A stretch of 64,000 nt of DNA from contig NZ_AULI01000013.1 in the NCBI RefSeq assembly GCF_000425205.1, positions 1 through 64,000 of the forward strand, written 5' to 3'. The first letter of the stretch is position 1. Each line of letters starts with the position of its first letter. The position numbers and the translations under genes are program-made. The notes beneath the pieces were generated by a model that ran no database searches, was not told where the DNA came from, and saw only the letters and a program-made list of their open reading frames with translations. The DNA is from Pontibacillus halophilus JSM 076056 = DSM 19796 (GTDB lineage Bacteria > Bacillota > Bacilli > Bacillales > BH030062). Of the stretch, positions 51,016-59,690 are shown piece after piece.

Positions 51016-52218
51016 ATGGACATCTTGATAGGCTTGCTATCGATCCTGGTCGTATTTGGGATCGGATTTTTAATGTCGAATGACCGCCCTAATATTAATT
51101 ATCGTGGTCTCGGAGTCATGATTGGTCTGCAATTCTTGCTGACTTTTGTTCTATTCAATACGGATATTGGACAAACAATCATACTAAAGATTTCGGATAT
51201 GTTCAACTTCCTGATTGCTAGAGGTTCATATGGGGTTAACTTTGTTGTTGGTGGAATACAGCTTGGAGAGAATGGAACATTTATCTTTAACGTTCTATTA
51301 ATTATTATCTTCTTCTCCACATTGCTTTCCATTCTGACGTACCTTAAGATTTTGCCATTTATCATTAAATATTTAGGTGCGTTCCTTTCTAAATTAACTG
51401 GAATGCCTAAGGTTGAATCATTTAACGCTGTTAACAGTATCTTCTTTGGTCAATCAGAAGCACTAATTGCAATTAAGTCCCAATTTAAGCAATTAGACAA
51501 TAACCGATTATTTGTCGTTAGTGCATCAGCAATGGGGTCTGTTGCTGCTTCAATCGTCGGAGGGTATATGGGTCTAATCCCACCAGAATATGTCCTTGTC
51601 GCGTTGCCATTGAACATGTTCAGTGCGCTGATTGTAAGTTCTTTAATTGCGCCGGTTAAAGTATCTAAAGAAGAAGACGAAGTTGAAATTCAAGATGTTT
51701 CAAACGCAAATAGTCTGTTTGAGGCAATGGGAAATGGAGCACTAGATGGTGGTAAAATTGCATTAATTGTAGCCGCGATGCTAATTGCTTTCCTTGCGAC
51801 TCTTGATTTAGTGAATAATTTAATTTCTCTCGTAGCTTCTGGCTTAACTTTACAACAAATGCTTGGTTACATTTTCTATCCATTCGTATGGTTAATGGGT
51901 GTTCCTGCTGATGAAGTAGTTGACGCTGGTAGTATCATGGGTGCGAAATTAATTACAAACGAATTTGCAGCAATGCAATTGTTTACAGCTGAAAATGGTC
52001 TAATGAGTTATGCTTCCGAGAAGACAATTGGAATTGTATCTGTCTTCCTAACAAGCTTTGCGAACTTCTCCTCAATCGGAATTATCGCAGGTACAGTTCA
52101 AGGAATCGACCCAGAGAAAGGTTCTACCGTCTCTAAATTCGGTCTGAAACTTCTAGTTGCAACTACATTAGCTTCCATGCTTTCCGCAACAATTGCTGGT
52201 ATCTTCTTAACCTTCTAA
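51016..52218 (+). CDS. nupC: Concentrative nucleoside transporter NupC, 400 aa
   Basis: A CNT-family nucleoside:cation symporter with about ten helices. Family motifs are FNFLIARGSYGVNFVVGG, GMPKVESFNAVNSIFFGQSEALIAIKSQF, SASAMGSVAASIVGGYMGL and ANFSSIGIIAGTVQGIDPE. The start is ATG 51016 after GAGGAGG. A cre precedes it. It stands alone here, without the dra/pdp genes of the B. subtilis operon. Confidence 0.94.
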   Translation: MDILIGLLSILVVFGIGFLMSNDRPNINYRGLGVMIGLQFLLTFVLFNTDIGQTIILKISDMFNFLIARGSYGVNFVVGGIQLGENGTFIFNVLLIIIFFSTLLSILTYLKILPFIIKYLGAFLSKLTGMPKVESFNAVNSIFFGQSEALIAIKSQFKQLDNNRLFVVSASAMGSVAASIVGGYMGLIPPEYVLVALPLNMFSALIVSSLIAPVKVSKEEDEVEIQDVSNANSLFEAMGNGALDGGKIALIVAAMLIAFLATLDLVNNLISLVASGLTLQQMLGYIFYPFVWLMGVPADEVVDAGSIMGAKLITNEFAAMQLFTAENGLMSYASEKTIGIVSVFLTSFANFSSIGIIAGTVQGIDPEKGSTVSKFGLKLLVATTLASMLSATIAGIFLTF

Positions 52219-52221
52219 TAT

Positions 52222-52262
52222 AAAGCCTGAAATGGTCGTGCAGCCCATTTCAGGCTTTTTTT
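52222..52262 (+). terminator. Terminator after nupC
   Basis: Stem AAAGCCTGAAATGG/CCATTTCAGGCTTT with seven T. Confidence 0.92.
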
Positions 52263-52336
52263 ATGTGTTTAGTCTCTTCAAAGAAATGGAATAAACAGTA
52301 TAGAGCCACCATTCTTTAAAGGGAGTGTAGACAATA

Positions 52337-53761
52337 ATGACGAAAGAATACCAATTATACATGAACGGCGAATGGACATCATCAAGCGAAACGGTTGATG
52401 TGTATGACAAATATTCAAAGGATGTGCATGCTACCATTTCGAAGGCTGGTGAAGAAGAGGTAGAGCGTGCGATTACAAGCGCCTATGAGGCTTTTCATAA
52501 CACTGACTTCCCGCCGTACGAACGTTACAAAGTGCTTCATCGTGTAAGTGAACTCTTGCAAGAGAAGAAAGAAGAATTAGCTCAAATCATTACAGCAGAA
52601 GCGGGTAAGCCGATTAAGCAGGCAAGAACGGAGATTGACCGTGCAACTCAGACGTTTGAGCTCTCTGCTGAGGAAGCGAAGCGCATTACAGGCGAAGGAG
52701 TGCCTGTAGAAGCAGCGCCGGGATCTGAGAATCGACTCGCATTTACAATTCGAGTCCCGGTAGGGGTAGTTGGCGCTATTAGTCCGTTTAACTTCCCGGT
52801 AAATTTAGTTGCACATAAGATTGCCCCAGCTATCGCGGCAGGGAACTCAGTCGTACTGAAACCAGCCAGCAGAACTCCAGTTTCGTCCTTGAAACTAGCT
52901 GAGCTGTTTCACGAAGCAGGCTTGCCGAAAGGGTTTCTAAATGTAGTCGTTGGGTCAGGGTCAGTAGTTGGAAATCAAATGATGCAGGATGAACGTGTAA
53001 ACCTATATACGTTTACAGGTAGTGCTGAAGTAGGGCTGAAGCTTAAGCAGAACACAGGCTTAAATAAGCTTGTACTAGAATTAGGGAACAATTCTCCAGT
53101 CATCATTGATAAATACGCGGACGTGAAGAAGGCAGCAGAAACTACTGCCCAGAAGGCATTCGCGTATGCAGGTCAGGTCTGTATCTCTGTTCAGCGTATG
53201 TATGTTCATGAAGAAGTCATGAACGAGTTCAAAGAGCATTTCATTGAAGCGACTAAATCACTCGTTGTTGGCAACCCGTACGATGATAAGACGGACGTAG
53301 GCCCGATGATTAGTGAAGAAGAAGCGAAACGTGCTGAAGAATGGATCTCTGAAGCGAAAGAAGCTGGTGCTACAATTGTCCATGGCGGGACGCGGAATGG
53401 GGCACAGTTTGAGCCAACGATTCTTACGGACGTGGACCAGTCCATGAAGGTTGTGTGTGAAGAAATCTTTGCACCAGTTGTAACGATGATGACATTCAAT
53501 GATTTAGACCGTGTCATTGACGAGGTGAATCAGTCTAATTATGGACTACAGGGTGGCATCTTTACGAAGGACCTTAATCGTGCCTACAAAGCCGCTCGTA
53601 AAGTCGAAGTAGGCGGCTTCATGATTAATGATGCATCCCAGTACCGTGTAGATCTCATGCCCTATGGTGGTGTGAAAAATAGTGGTTGGGGGAAAGAAGG
53701 ACCGAAGTACTCCATTGAAGAGATGACAGAAGAGCGTCTTGTCGTCATGAATCTAGAATAG
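52337..53761 (+). CDS. NAD(P)-dependent aldehyde dehydrogenase, 474 aa
   Basis: Oxidises an aldehyde to the acid. The cofactor motifs are SPFNFPVNL and FTGSAEVG; the general base Glu is in LVLELGNNSPV (the usual LELGG is changed), and the nucleophile Cys is in YAGQVCISVQRM. C-terminal SNYGLQGGIFTKD is typical. Length is normal. It groups by eye with lactaldehyde, glycolaldehyde or succinate-semialdehyde dehydrogenases; the substrate cannot be read from context. The ribosome site is AAAGGGAG before ATG 52337. Confidence 0.9.
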   Translation: MTKEYQLYMNGEWTSSSETVDVYDKYSKDVHATISKAGEEEVERAITSAYEAFHNTDFPPYERYKVLHRVSELLQEKKEELAQIITAEAGKPIKQARTEIDRATQTFELSAEEAKRITGEGVPVEAAPGSENRLAFTIRVPVGVVGAISPFNFPVNLVAHKIAPAIAAGNSVVLKPASRTPVSSLKLAELFHEAGLPKGFLNVVVGSGSVVGNQMMQDERVNLYTFTGSAEVGLKLKQNTGLNKLVLELGNNSPVIIDKYADVKKAAETTAQKAFAYAGQVCISVQRMYVHEEVMNEFKEHFIEATKSLVVGNPYDDKTDVGPMISEEEAKRAEEWISEAKEAGATIVHGGTRNGAQFEPTILTDVDQSMKVVCEEIFAPVVTMMTFNDLDRVIDEVNQSNYGLQGGIFTKDLNRAYKAARKVEVGGFMINDASQYRVDLMPYGGVKNSGWGKEGPKYSIEEMTEERLVVMNLE

Positions 53762-53767
53762 ATAGTA

Positions 53768-53811
53768 GAAAGAAGACCCGAACGCCGTTGTTAGCGTTCG
53801 GGTCTTCTTTC
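53768..53811 (+). terminator. Bidirectional terminator, aldehyde dehydrogenase / mntA
   Basis: Perfect stem GAAAGAAGACCCGAACGC/GCGTTCGGGTCTTCTTTC with an 8-nt loop, between convergent genes and abutting the mntA stop codon. Confidence 0.92.
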
Positions 53812-53812
53812 A

Positions 53813-54757
53813 TTATTGCGATAATCCTTCTTTAATCGTCTTAATATTCCATTCCATCATATCGATGTAAGTATCGCCATCTTCACCTGGTTCTGCTAGT
53901 GAATCTGTAAAGACTTCTCCCATGATTGGAACATCTGTCTCTGCAGATACAGCCTCCATACTACGACCATCAATACTTGTTTCTAGGAATAGACCTGTAA
54001 TGTCCTTCTCGTTAATGATATCAACAATACGGGTGATTTGTTCAGGAGTTCCTTGGTTCTCTTGGTTAATTTCCCAAATATACTCAGCTTGGAAGCCATA
54101 AGCCTCACTAAAGTATTTGAACGCTCCTTCGCTTGTGACAAGTACACGCTCTTCTTCAGGGATTTCATTGTATTCAGCGACAGCTTTATCATGGAGCTCT
54201 TGAAGCTTTGCGATATACTCTTCTGCGTTCTTCTCGTAAACTTCCTTATTCTCAGGGTCAGCTTCGATTAGTCCATCTCTTGCATTTTCTGCGTATTTAA
54301 TTCCGTTACGGATGTCCAACCAAGCGTGTGGGTCTTCTTCGCCTTCTTTGCCTTCCGTTGTGAGGTACATGGCTTCTACGCCTTCGCTCATTAGGAATAC
54401 AGGTGCATCATCGCCTGATTTCCCTGCAGTCTCCATGAGTTTGTTAAACCACGAGTTGCCTGCTTCTAAATTCAGCCCATTGTAGAATACAGCATCGGCA
54501 TCGGTAGTTTTCTGGACGTCTTCAGGGAGTGGGTCGTACTCGTGTGGATTCGATCCAATCGGTGCAAGGCTATGAATCTCGACTTTGTCTCCGCCAACGT
54601 TCTTCACAATGTCATAAATGATGGAGTAAGTGGTGACAACTTGTACTTTACCGTTATCCTCTTTCGAATCCCCACTAGCATCATCCCCGCTACAAGCAGC
54701 AAGTAGTATTACTGTGAATAGTGCGGCTGTAAATAAAAATAGTTTCTTCTTAAGCAT
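53813..54757 (-). CDS. mntA: Manganese-binding lipoprotein of an ABC importer, 314 aa
   Basis: A cluster A-I binding protein. Lipobox ILLAACSGDD. The metal ligands are His in IGSNPHEYDP, His in EEDPHAWLDI, Glu in TSEGAFKYF and Asp in FTDSLAEPG. The Glu at the third ligand position is the pattern of Mn-type proteins (PsaA/MntC), where zinc proteins have His. The His-rich loop of zinc carriers is absent. An MntR-type box upstream of the operon supports manganese. It is the third gene of the operon on the minus strand. Confidence 0.92.
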   Translation of the reverse strand: MLKKKLFLFTAALFTVILLAACSGDDASGDSKEDNGKVQVVTTYSIIYDIVKNVGGDKVEIHSLAPIGSNPHEYDPLPEDVQKTTDADAVFYNGLNLEAGNSWFNKLMETAGKSGDDAPVFLMSEGVEAMYLTTEGKEGEEDPHAWLDIRNGIKYAENARDGLIEADPENKEVYEKNAEEYIAKLQELHDKAVAEYNEIPEEERVLVTSEGAFKYFSEAYGFQAEYIWEINQENQGTPEQITRIVDIINEKDITGLFLETSIDGRSMEAVSAETDVPIMGEVFTDSLAEPGEDGDTYIDMMEWNIKTIKEGLSQ

Positions 54758-54793
54758 GTTAAATGCCCCCTTTATGGTGTAATTCGTTCTAGC

Positions 54794-55651
54794 TTATAGG
54801 AGTGAAGCGCGTTTCTTGCGTACTCGCATTGCCTTCCAAAGTAACCCGTGTTTTGGAGAGAAGAGGAAGACAAGAGCGAAAATGGCTGTTGCAGCAATTA
54901 CGATGGTTGCCCCAGAAGCTAAATTATACGTAAAGCTAAAGTACAACCCGATAATTGATGACAGGACGCCAATTCCAGCTGAAAGGAAAATCATTATGGA
55001 CAGACGTTCTGTTAGTAGGTAAGCAGCCGCTGCTGGGGTAATTAGCATGGCTACCACTAACACAATTCCTACCGTCTGTAGGGAAGCGACGGTTACCATC
55101 GTTAAGAGTGTCATAAGGAAATAGTGGATGACACGTACAGGCAGTCCATAAGCAGCTCCCATCGTCTCATCGAACGAGGTGACTAAGAGTTCTTTGTAGA
55201 ATAAATAAACGGCTGCTAAGACGAACAAGCCAATGCCGAGTGTAATCCACATGTCGGAAGCCCGCACCGCGAGTACGTTTCCGAATAAGATGTGGTAAAG
55301 ATCGGTACTACTCTTTAGCATCGTAATGATGATAATTCCGGCTGCAAAGGCAGCGGTGAACATGATTCCGATGGATGTATCATGTTTAATACGACTATTT
55401 TGGCTGACAAAGCCAATTGCAATGGCCGTTAATACGCCGGTAAACACGGCTCCGAAGAAGAAGTTAATTCCAAGCACATAGGAGATGGCAACTCCAGGTA
55501 GGACTGCGTGAGAGATTGCGTCTCCCATTAAAGCCATTCCTCTTAAGATGATGAAACAGCCAATGACTCCGCAAATAATGCCGACCATAATGGACGTTAA
55601 TAACGCCTTTTGCAGGAAGCCGTACTGCATCACCGCTTCAATGAAATCCAT
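54794..55651 (-). CDS. mntC: Manganese ABC transporter permease, 285 aa
   Basis: An ABC-3 family permease of about nine helices. Family motifs are MALMGDAISHAVLPGVAISYVLG and RIKHDTSIGIMFTAAFAAGI; the basic C-terminus is RVRKKRASLL. It starts 3 bp after the ATPase gene stop. It is the only permease gene here, so it likely forms a homodimer, unlike the mntC-mntD pair of B. subtilis. Confidence 0.92.
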   Translation of the reverse strand: MDFIEAVMQYGFLQKALLTSIMVGIICGVIGCFIILRGMALMGDAISHAVLPGVAISYVLGINFFFGAVFTGVLTAIAIGFVSQNSRIKHDTSIGIMFTAAFAAGIIIITMLKSSTDLYHILFGNVLAVRASDMWITLGIGLFVLAAVYLFYKELLVTSFDETMGAAYGLPVRVIHYFLMTLLTMVTVASLQTVGIVLVVAMLITPAAAAYLLTERLSIMIFLSAGIGVLSSIIGLYFSFTYNLASGATIVIAATAIFALVFLFSPKHGLLWKAMRVRKKRASLL

Positions 55652-55654
55652 TTG

Positions 55655-56395
55655 TTACACCTCCATCTCTTTCATAAAGGCAAATTGTCCTTTATACGCT
55701 CGTTCCATTACTTCAGTTTGGAATACCTGACTCACTGGACCGAAGCTAATTAGTTCTTTATTTAATAAGATGAGCTCATTAAAGTAATCATTTGCCTTGC
55801 TTAAATCATGGTGAACGACAATCACGGTCTTCCCTTGAGAGCACAGTTCCTTTAAGATCTTCACAATTGTCTCTTCGCTCGACACATCAACTCCGACGAA
55901 CGGTTCGTCTAGGAAGAAGAGTTCTGCATTTTGAGCTAGGGCTCTCGCTAGAAAGACGCGTTGTTGTTGTCCTCCTGAAAGTTCTCCGATTTGTCTTTTG
56001 CTATACTCTTCCATTCCGACTCGTTTAAGGCACTCGTATGCCCACTCTTTTTCCGCCTTGCCTGGTCGGCGAAACAGTTTCAAGCTTGGATACGTACCGA
56101 GGAGAACGGTGTCGAGTACGGTGATGGGGAAATCCCAATCTATATCGTTCCGTTGTGGTACATACGCGATTTTCGTTCGGACTTCTTTCACAGTTTTCCC
56201 GAGTACCTTGACTTCCCCTTTATCTTTAGGAATCAGGTTTAGCAGGGCTTTAATAAATGTAGATTTGCCGGCTCCATTAGGTCCGATGATGCCGACTAAG
56301 TTTCCAGGGTTAACGGACAAGCTGACATTCTTGACCGCTTCCGTACCGTAATACGATACATGTAGATCTCGAATCGAGATGGCTGAATGCTTCAT
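55655..56395 (-). CDS. mntB: Manganese ABC transporter ATP-binding protein, 246 aa
   Basis: Walker A IGPNGAGKSTFIKAL, signature IGELSGGQQQRVFLARAL, Walker B ELFFLDEPFVGVD, H-loop VVHHDLSKA. First gene of the operon. ATG at 56395 is used because GGAGG lies just upstream; an earlier in-frame ATG would add nine residues and include the ribosome site. Confidence 0.93.
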   Translation of the reverse strand: MKHSAISIRDLHVSYYGTEAVKNVSLSVNPGNLVGIIGPNGAGKSTFIKALLNLIPKDKGEVKVLGKTVKEVRTKIAYVPQRNDIDWDFPITVLDTVLLGTYPSLKLFRRPGKAEKEWAYECLKRVGMEEYSKRQIGELSGGQQQRVFLARALAQNAELFFLDEPFVGVDVSSEETIVKILKELCSQGKTVIVVHHDLSKANDYFNELILLNKELISFGPVSQVFQTEVMERAYKGQFAFMKEMEV

Positions 56396-56570
56396 AACCG
56401 TTCCTCCTTCTATGTTCATCATTCACCTTCTGAGGAAGTCTCCATTAGGTGATGGAATGGTTTCATTTCATGGGCATACGCTCACATGGTTACTATACGT
56501 GTGTATCTAACAAAGGGTGACTACCCTATAATATTCCCTAGAACAATCTTTTAGGATAAAAACAATAGTT

Positions 56571-56612
56571 TTGCCTTAATGCAACTTTAATGCGAATGAT
56601 AAACATTGTCAA
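56571..56612 (-). promoter_or_regulatory. Promoter and MntR-type operator of the mnt operon
   Basis: On the minus strand: -35 TTGACA (56612-56607), 17-bp spacer, -10 TAAAGT (56589-56584). The palindrome-like TTGCCTTAATGCAA (56571-56584, plus strand) overlaps the last -10 base and the start site and resembles the MntR site of B. subtilis mntABCD (TTGCCTTAAGGAAA). Confidence 0.7.
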
Positions 56613-56643
56613 TATTAAAGCATGAGAATTTACAAAGGAACAT

Positions 56644-56680
56644 AAAAAGCCGATTGCTACTTGGCGTAGCAATCGGCTTT
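56644..56680 (-). terminator. Terminator of the MATE gene
   Basis: Stem AAAGCCGATTGCTAC/GTAGCAATCGGCTTT. Read on the minus strand it ends in a run of T. It directly follows the MATE gene stop codon. Confidence 0.88.
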
Positions 56681-56684
56681 ACTG

Positions 56685-58046
56685 TTAAAGGGATTGTTGT
56701 ATAGGTTCATTTTCTGTTCGTTTCTGATTTAGTCGATACATAAGAGCCACAGCACCGGCTGCGAGTCCGATGATTAAGCCCATCCAGTATCCATAGGGTC
56801 CGAGTTCTGTATAGTTAGCGAATAGGTACCCACTTGGCAACCCAATCACCCAATAGGACACGAGGGCCATAAAGAACGTAATGTTAACGTCTTTATAACC
56901 GCGGAGAGCGCCTTGAATAGGGGCGCCGAATGCGTCTGACAGCTGAAAGAATATCGCATAGAACAAGAAATAGGTGGTTTGTTCAATCACAGCTGGAGTA
57001 TTGGAATAGAGGCTAGCCACTTTATAATCAAAGGTATAAATGATGAGACCGCCAATGGCAGCCATAATGACGGCTAGGCCAATGCCAAGGTAGCTGTATA
57101 CTTTCGCATCTTTAAACCGCTTCGCTCCTACTTCAAATCCGACCGCAATGGTAAGCGTCATGGAGATGCTTAATGGAATCATATAAATAAAGGATGCAAA
57201 ATTCATGGCAGCCTGGTGAGCTGCAATGGTTGTTGTATCATACGTACTCATAAAGAGGGTTACAGCAGCGAAGATACTTGTTTCAAAGAAAATGGCAAAT
57301 CCAATTGGTATTCCGATTTTCAGTTGTTCCTTCCAAGTAGGCCAATTTGGCTTCTCCCATCCTTTTAGGATGGAGAAGGATGCGAACGGACGGAATTTAG
57401 CGATAATGAGAATTGCGATGAGTGCCGCAATCCAATAGGTTAAGGAAGATGCTATCCCTGCCCCAATTCCGCCCATGGCAGGAAAACCGAATTTCCCGAA
57501 GATAAACACATAGTTAAACGCTAGGTTAAACGGAAGTGTAATCAGTGTAATCAGCATAGTAACGCGTGTATGCCCAAGTGCATCTACAAAGCTATGAAGT
57601 AAGTTGTAGATAAACAAAGGGATAATTCCAGTACCTAAAGCGAGTAGATAGTATTTGGCTACACGGCGCACCTTCTCCTCAAGATCCATAAGCGATAAAA
57701 TAGGGTCTACAAGAAAGAAGCCGACGATACACAGCAACACGGCTAAGATGAAAGACAGATAAACCCCTTGACGAACGACGTAGGATACGTGGTTGTTTTG
57801 TTTCGCACCAGTCAACTGTGCGACAATAGGAGCAATGGCTAGCATAATGCCATTAATCCCTGTGAAGATGGGCACCCATAAGCTTGACCCGATTGCGACG
57901 CCTGCAAGGTCTTCTTTACTTACCTGACCAGTCATGATGGTGTCGAAGAAATTCATGGAATACATGCCGAGCTGGGTGATGAGAATGGGATATAATAGTA
58001 AGAGAAACAGCTTAATTTTTTGTTTCAACGTATGAGTTTTGTACAT
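56685..58046 (-). CDS. MATE-family efflux transporter, 453 aa
   Basis: Twelve membrane helices; exports drugs or cations in exchange for Na+ or H+. The start [20 protein letters not shown] follows AAAGGAAGAG; the open frame extends 38 codons further without a ribosome site. The family N-terminus [21 protein letters not shown] is clear. It is divergent from the murG-like gene, with 117 bp between the starts. NorM/YojI-like; substrate unknown. Confidence 0.9.
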   Translation of the reverse strand: MYKTHTLKQKIKLFLLLLYPILITQLGMYSMNFFDTIMTGQVSKEDLAGVAIGSSLWVPIFTGINGIMLAIAPIVAQLTGAKQNNHVSYVVRQGVYLSFILAVLLCIVGFFLVDPILSLMDLEEKVRRVAKYYLLALGTGIIPLFIYNLLHSFVDALGHTRVTMLITLITLPFNLAFNYVFIFGKFGFPAMGGIGAGIASSLTYWIAALIAILIIAKFRPFASFSILKGWEKPNWPTWKEQLKIGIPIGFAIFFETSIFAAVTLFMSTYDTTTIAAHQAAMNFASFIYMIPLSISMTLTIAVGFEVGAKRFKDAKVYSYLGIGLAVIMAAIGGLIIYTFDYKVASLYSNTPAVIEQTTYFLFYAIFFQLSDAFGAPIQGALRGYKDVNITFFMALVSYWVIGLPSGYLFANYTELGPYGYWMGLIIGLAAGAVALMYRLNQKRTENEPIQQSL

Positions 58047-58163
58047 GAAGCTCTTCCTTTTCATTCCGAATTCTTTTACGATAAGAGGGATTATAGCACA
58101 ATTGTACGGTTTCATATACCATATATTGAAAATGCACGAACGAACAGAAAGGGAGTTCACAAC

Positions 58164-59237
58164 ATGAGTGAAAAACGAATTCTATTTACCGGAGGCGGGA
58201 CAGCCGGTCATGTCATTGTAAACTTAGCACTCATCCCCGTCTTTCAGAAGGAAGGATGGACGGTTGATTACATAGGTTCTTATAACGGAATTGAGCGGAA
58301 CTTAATTGAACCATTGGAAGGGGTGACGTATCACGCCATTTCTACAGGTAAATTGCGTCGTTACTTCTCTAAAGACAACTTTAAAGACCCATTTAAAGTA
58401 TTGAAAGGAACAGGCCAGGCGCTCAACATCATTCGAAAGCGGAAGCCTCACGTCATCTTCTCTAAGGGAGGCTTTGTATCGGTCCCTGTTGTCGCAGCTG
58501 CTCGTATGAGTCGAGTGCCATCCATTATTCACGAGTCTGACTACACGCCTGGTTTAGCCAACAAATTGGCTATGCCTTTCGCGAAGCGGGTGCTTGGTAC
58601 GTTCCCAGAATCGATGCCGCACCTTCCAGAGAAGAAGCGTGAACTTGTAGGAGCCGTTGTTCGGGGTGAGTTGTTCCAAGGAAGTGAGCAGAAGGGACTG
58701 AACCTTTGTGGCTTTACGAGAACGAAACCTGTCATGCTTGTCATGGGAGGGAGTATGGGATCAAAGCGCATTAACGATGCGGTTCGCGATAACCTAGATG
58801 AATTGCTGAACGAGTTCCAAATTGTGCACCTTTGCGGAAAAGGGAACAAAGACGAATCAATTCACCGTCATGGCTACGCCCAGTTCGAGTACGTTAACGA
58901 TGAATTAAATGACCTTTTCGCGATTACAGACTTTGTCGTGTCACGTGCTGGGGCGAATTCAATCTTTGAGTTCTTGGCGCTTAAGAAGCCGATGCTTCTC
59001 ATCCCGCTTTCAAGAAAAGCAAGTCGAGGAGACCAAATTCTAAATGCGCAGTCGTTTGTGAAACAAGGCTATGCGCGCATGGTAGCAGAAGAGGAGCTTG
59101 ATGCGAAACAATTCCTTCATGAGATTCATCAGCTTCAACAGGAGAAAGGAAGTATCCTTCGAGATATGGAAAGCTACCAGAGTGAGAAAGCCAAGGATAA
59201 AGTGGTTCAGATTATTAAAGAGGAAGCGAAGAAGTAA
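58164..59237 (+). CDS. murG: MurG-type UDP-GlcNAc glycosyltransferase, 357 aa
   Basis: Adds GlcNAc to lipid I to make lipid II. GT-B fold: [20 protein letters not shown] at the start (GGTAGH loop), [40 protein letters not shown] and [24 protein letters not shown] 58164 follows AAAGGGAG; the long open frame from 58020 overlaps the divergent MATE gene and is not used. It stands outside a division/cell-wall cluster, so it may be a second copy with a special role. A normal copy elsewhere cannot be checked here. Confidence 0.9.
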   Translation: MSEKRILFTGGGTAGHVIVNLALIPVFQKEGWTVDYIGSYNGIERNLIEPLEGVTYHAISTGKLRRYFSKDNFKDPFKVLKGTGQALNIIRKRKPHVIFSKGGFVSVPVVAAARMSRVPSIIHESDYTPGLANKLAMPFAKRVLGTFPESMPHLPEKKRELVGAVVRGELFQGSEQKGLNLCGFTRTKPVMLVMGGSMGSKRINDAVRDNLDELLNEFQIVHLCGKGNKDESIHRHGYAQFEYVNDELNDLFAITDFVVSRAGANSIFEFLALKKPMLLIPLSRKASRGDQILNAQSFVKQGYARMVAEEELDAKQFLHEIHQLQQEKGSILRDMESYQSEKAKDKVVQIIKEEAKK

Positions 59238-59261
59238 TCCTTACGAGAGGAGGGGGAGTGC

Positions 59262-59606
59262 ATGAGGCCAGTCTTTTGTAAGTATTGCAGCAAACCGATT
59301 GACGACCGGGATGAACTCATCACTGCGACAAACTATGCGAGAATCTATCCGTATCATTATTTGTGTTACCAAGAACTGGAGCAGGAAACCACAACGGTAC
59401 AACGTGTGTGGAAGCCGTTAAATGACGGGTTAGGGACGTACATCGCGTTCCTAATGCTCATCTTATCTGGATGGTTTGCCTTTACAGATACACTTGGAGC
59501 TGTAGGGGACATCATTGCTGCGTTGTCGCTCTATCCAATCGGATTACGTGTACTTTCATTCTTCTTATATGAACTAAGAGTTCCAAATCAGAGCGGGTCG
59601 CAATAG
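59262..59606 (+). CDS. Small zinc-finger membrane protein, 114 aa
   Basis: The N-terminal CKYCSKPI and HYLCYQELE supply three Cys and one His, a likely zinc-binding treble-clef or ribbon (residues 6-40). Two hydrophobic helices follow (YIAFLMLILSGWFAF and IIAALSLYPIGLRVLSFFLY). The ribosome site is GGAGGGGGAG. It lies 24 bp after murG and may be cotranscribed. Function unknown. Confidence 0.75.
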   Translation: MRPVFCKYCSKPIDDRDELITATNYARIYPYHYLCYQELEQETTTVQRVWKPLNDGLGTYIAFLMLILSGWFAFTDTLGAVGDIIAALSLYPIGLRVLSFFLYELRVPNQSGSQ

Positions 59607-59625
59607 ACCTGCTCTATTTTCTTTA
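59590..59625 (+). terminator. Terminator after the zinc-finger membrane protein gene
   Basis: Stem AGAGCGGGTC/GACCTGCTCT followed by ATTTTCTTT. Confidence 0.75.
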
Positions 59626-59690
59626 TCGTAGAAGTCCAATGTGGTAGAGTTGGACTATTACTCTTACATGAATTGGAAGGAGGGGTTCAG

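Noticed and set aside
58020-58163. 48-residue N-terminal extension of MurG
   Set aside because: It overlaps the divergent MATE gene start and its promoter, and precedes the ribosome site AAAGGGAG. The family start [16 protein letters not shown] fits ATG 58164.
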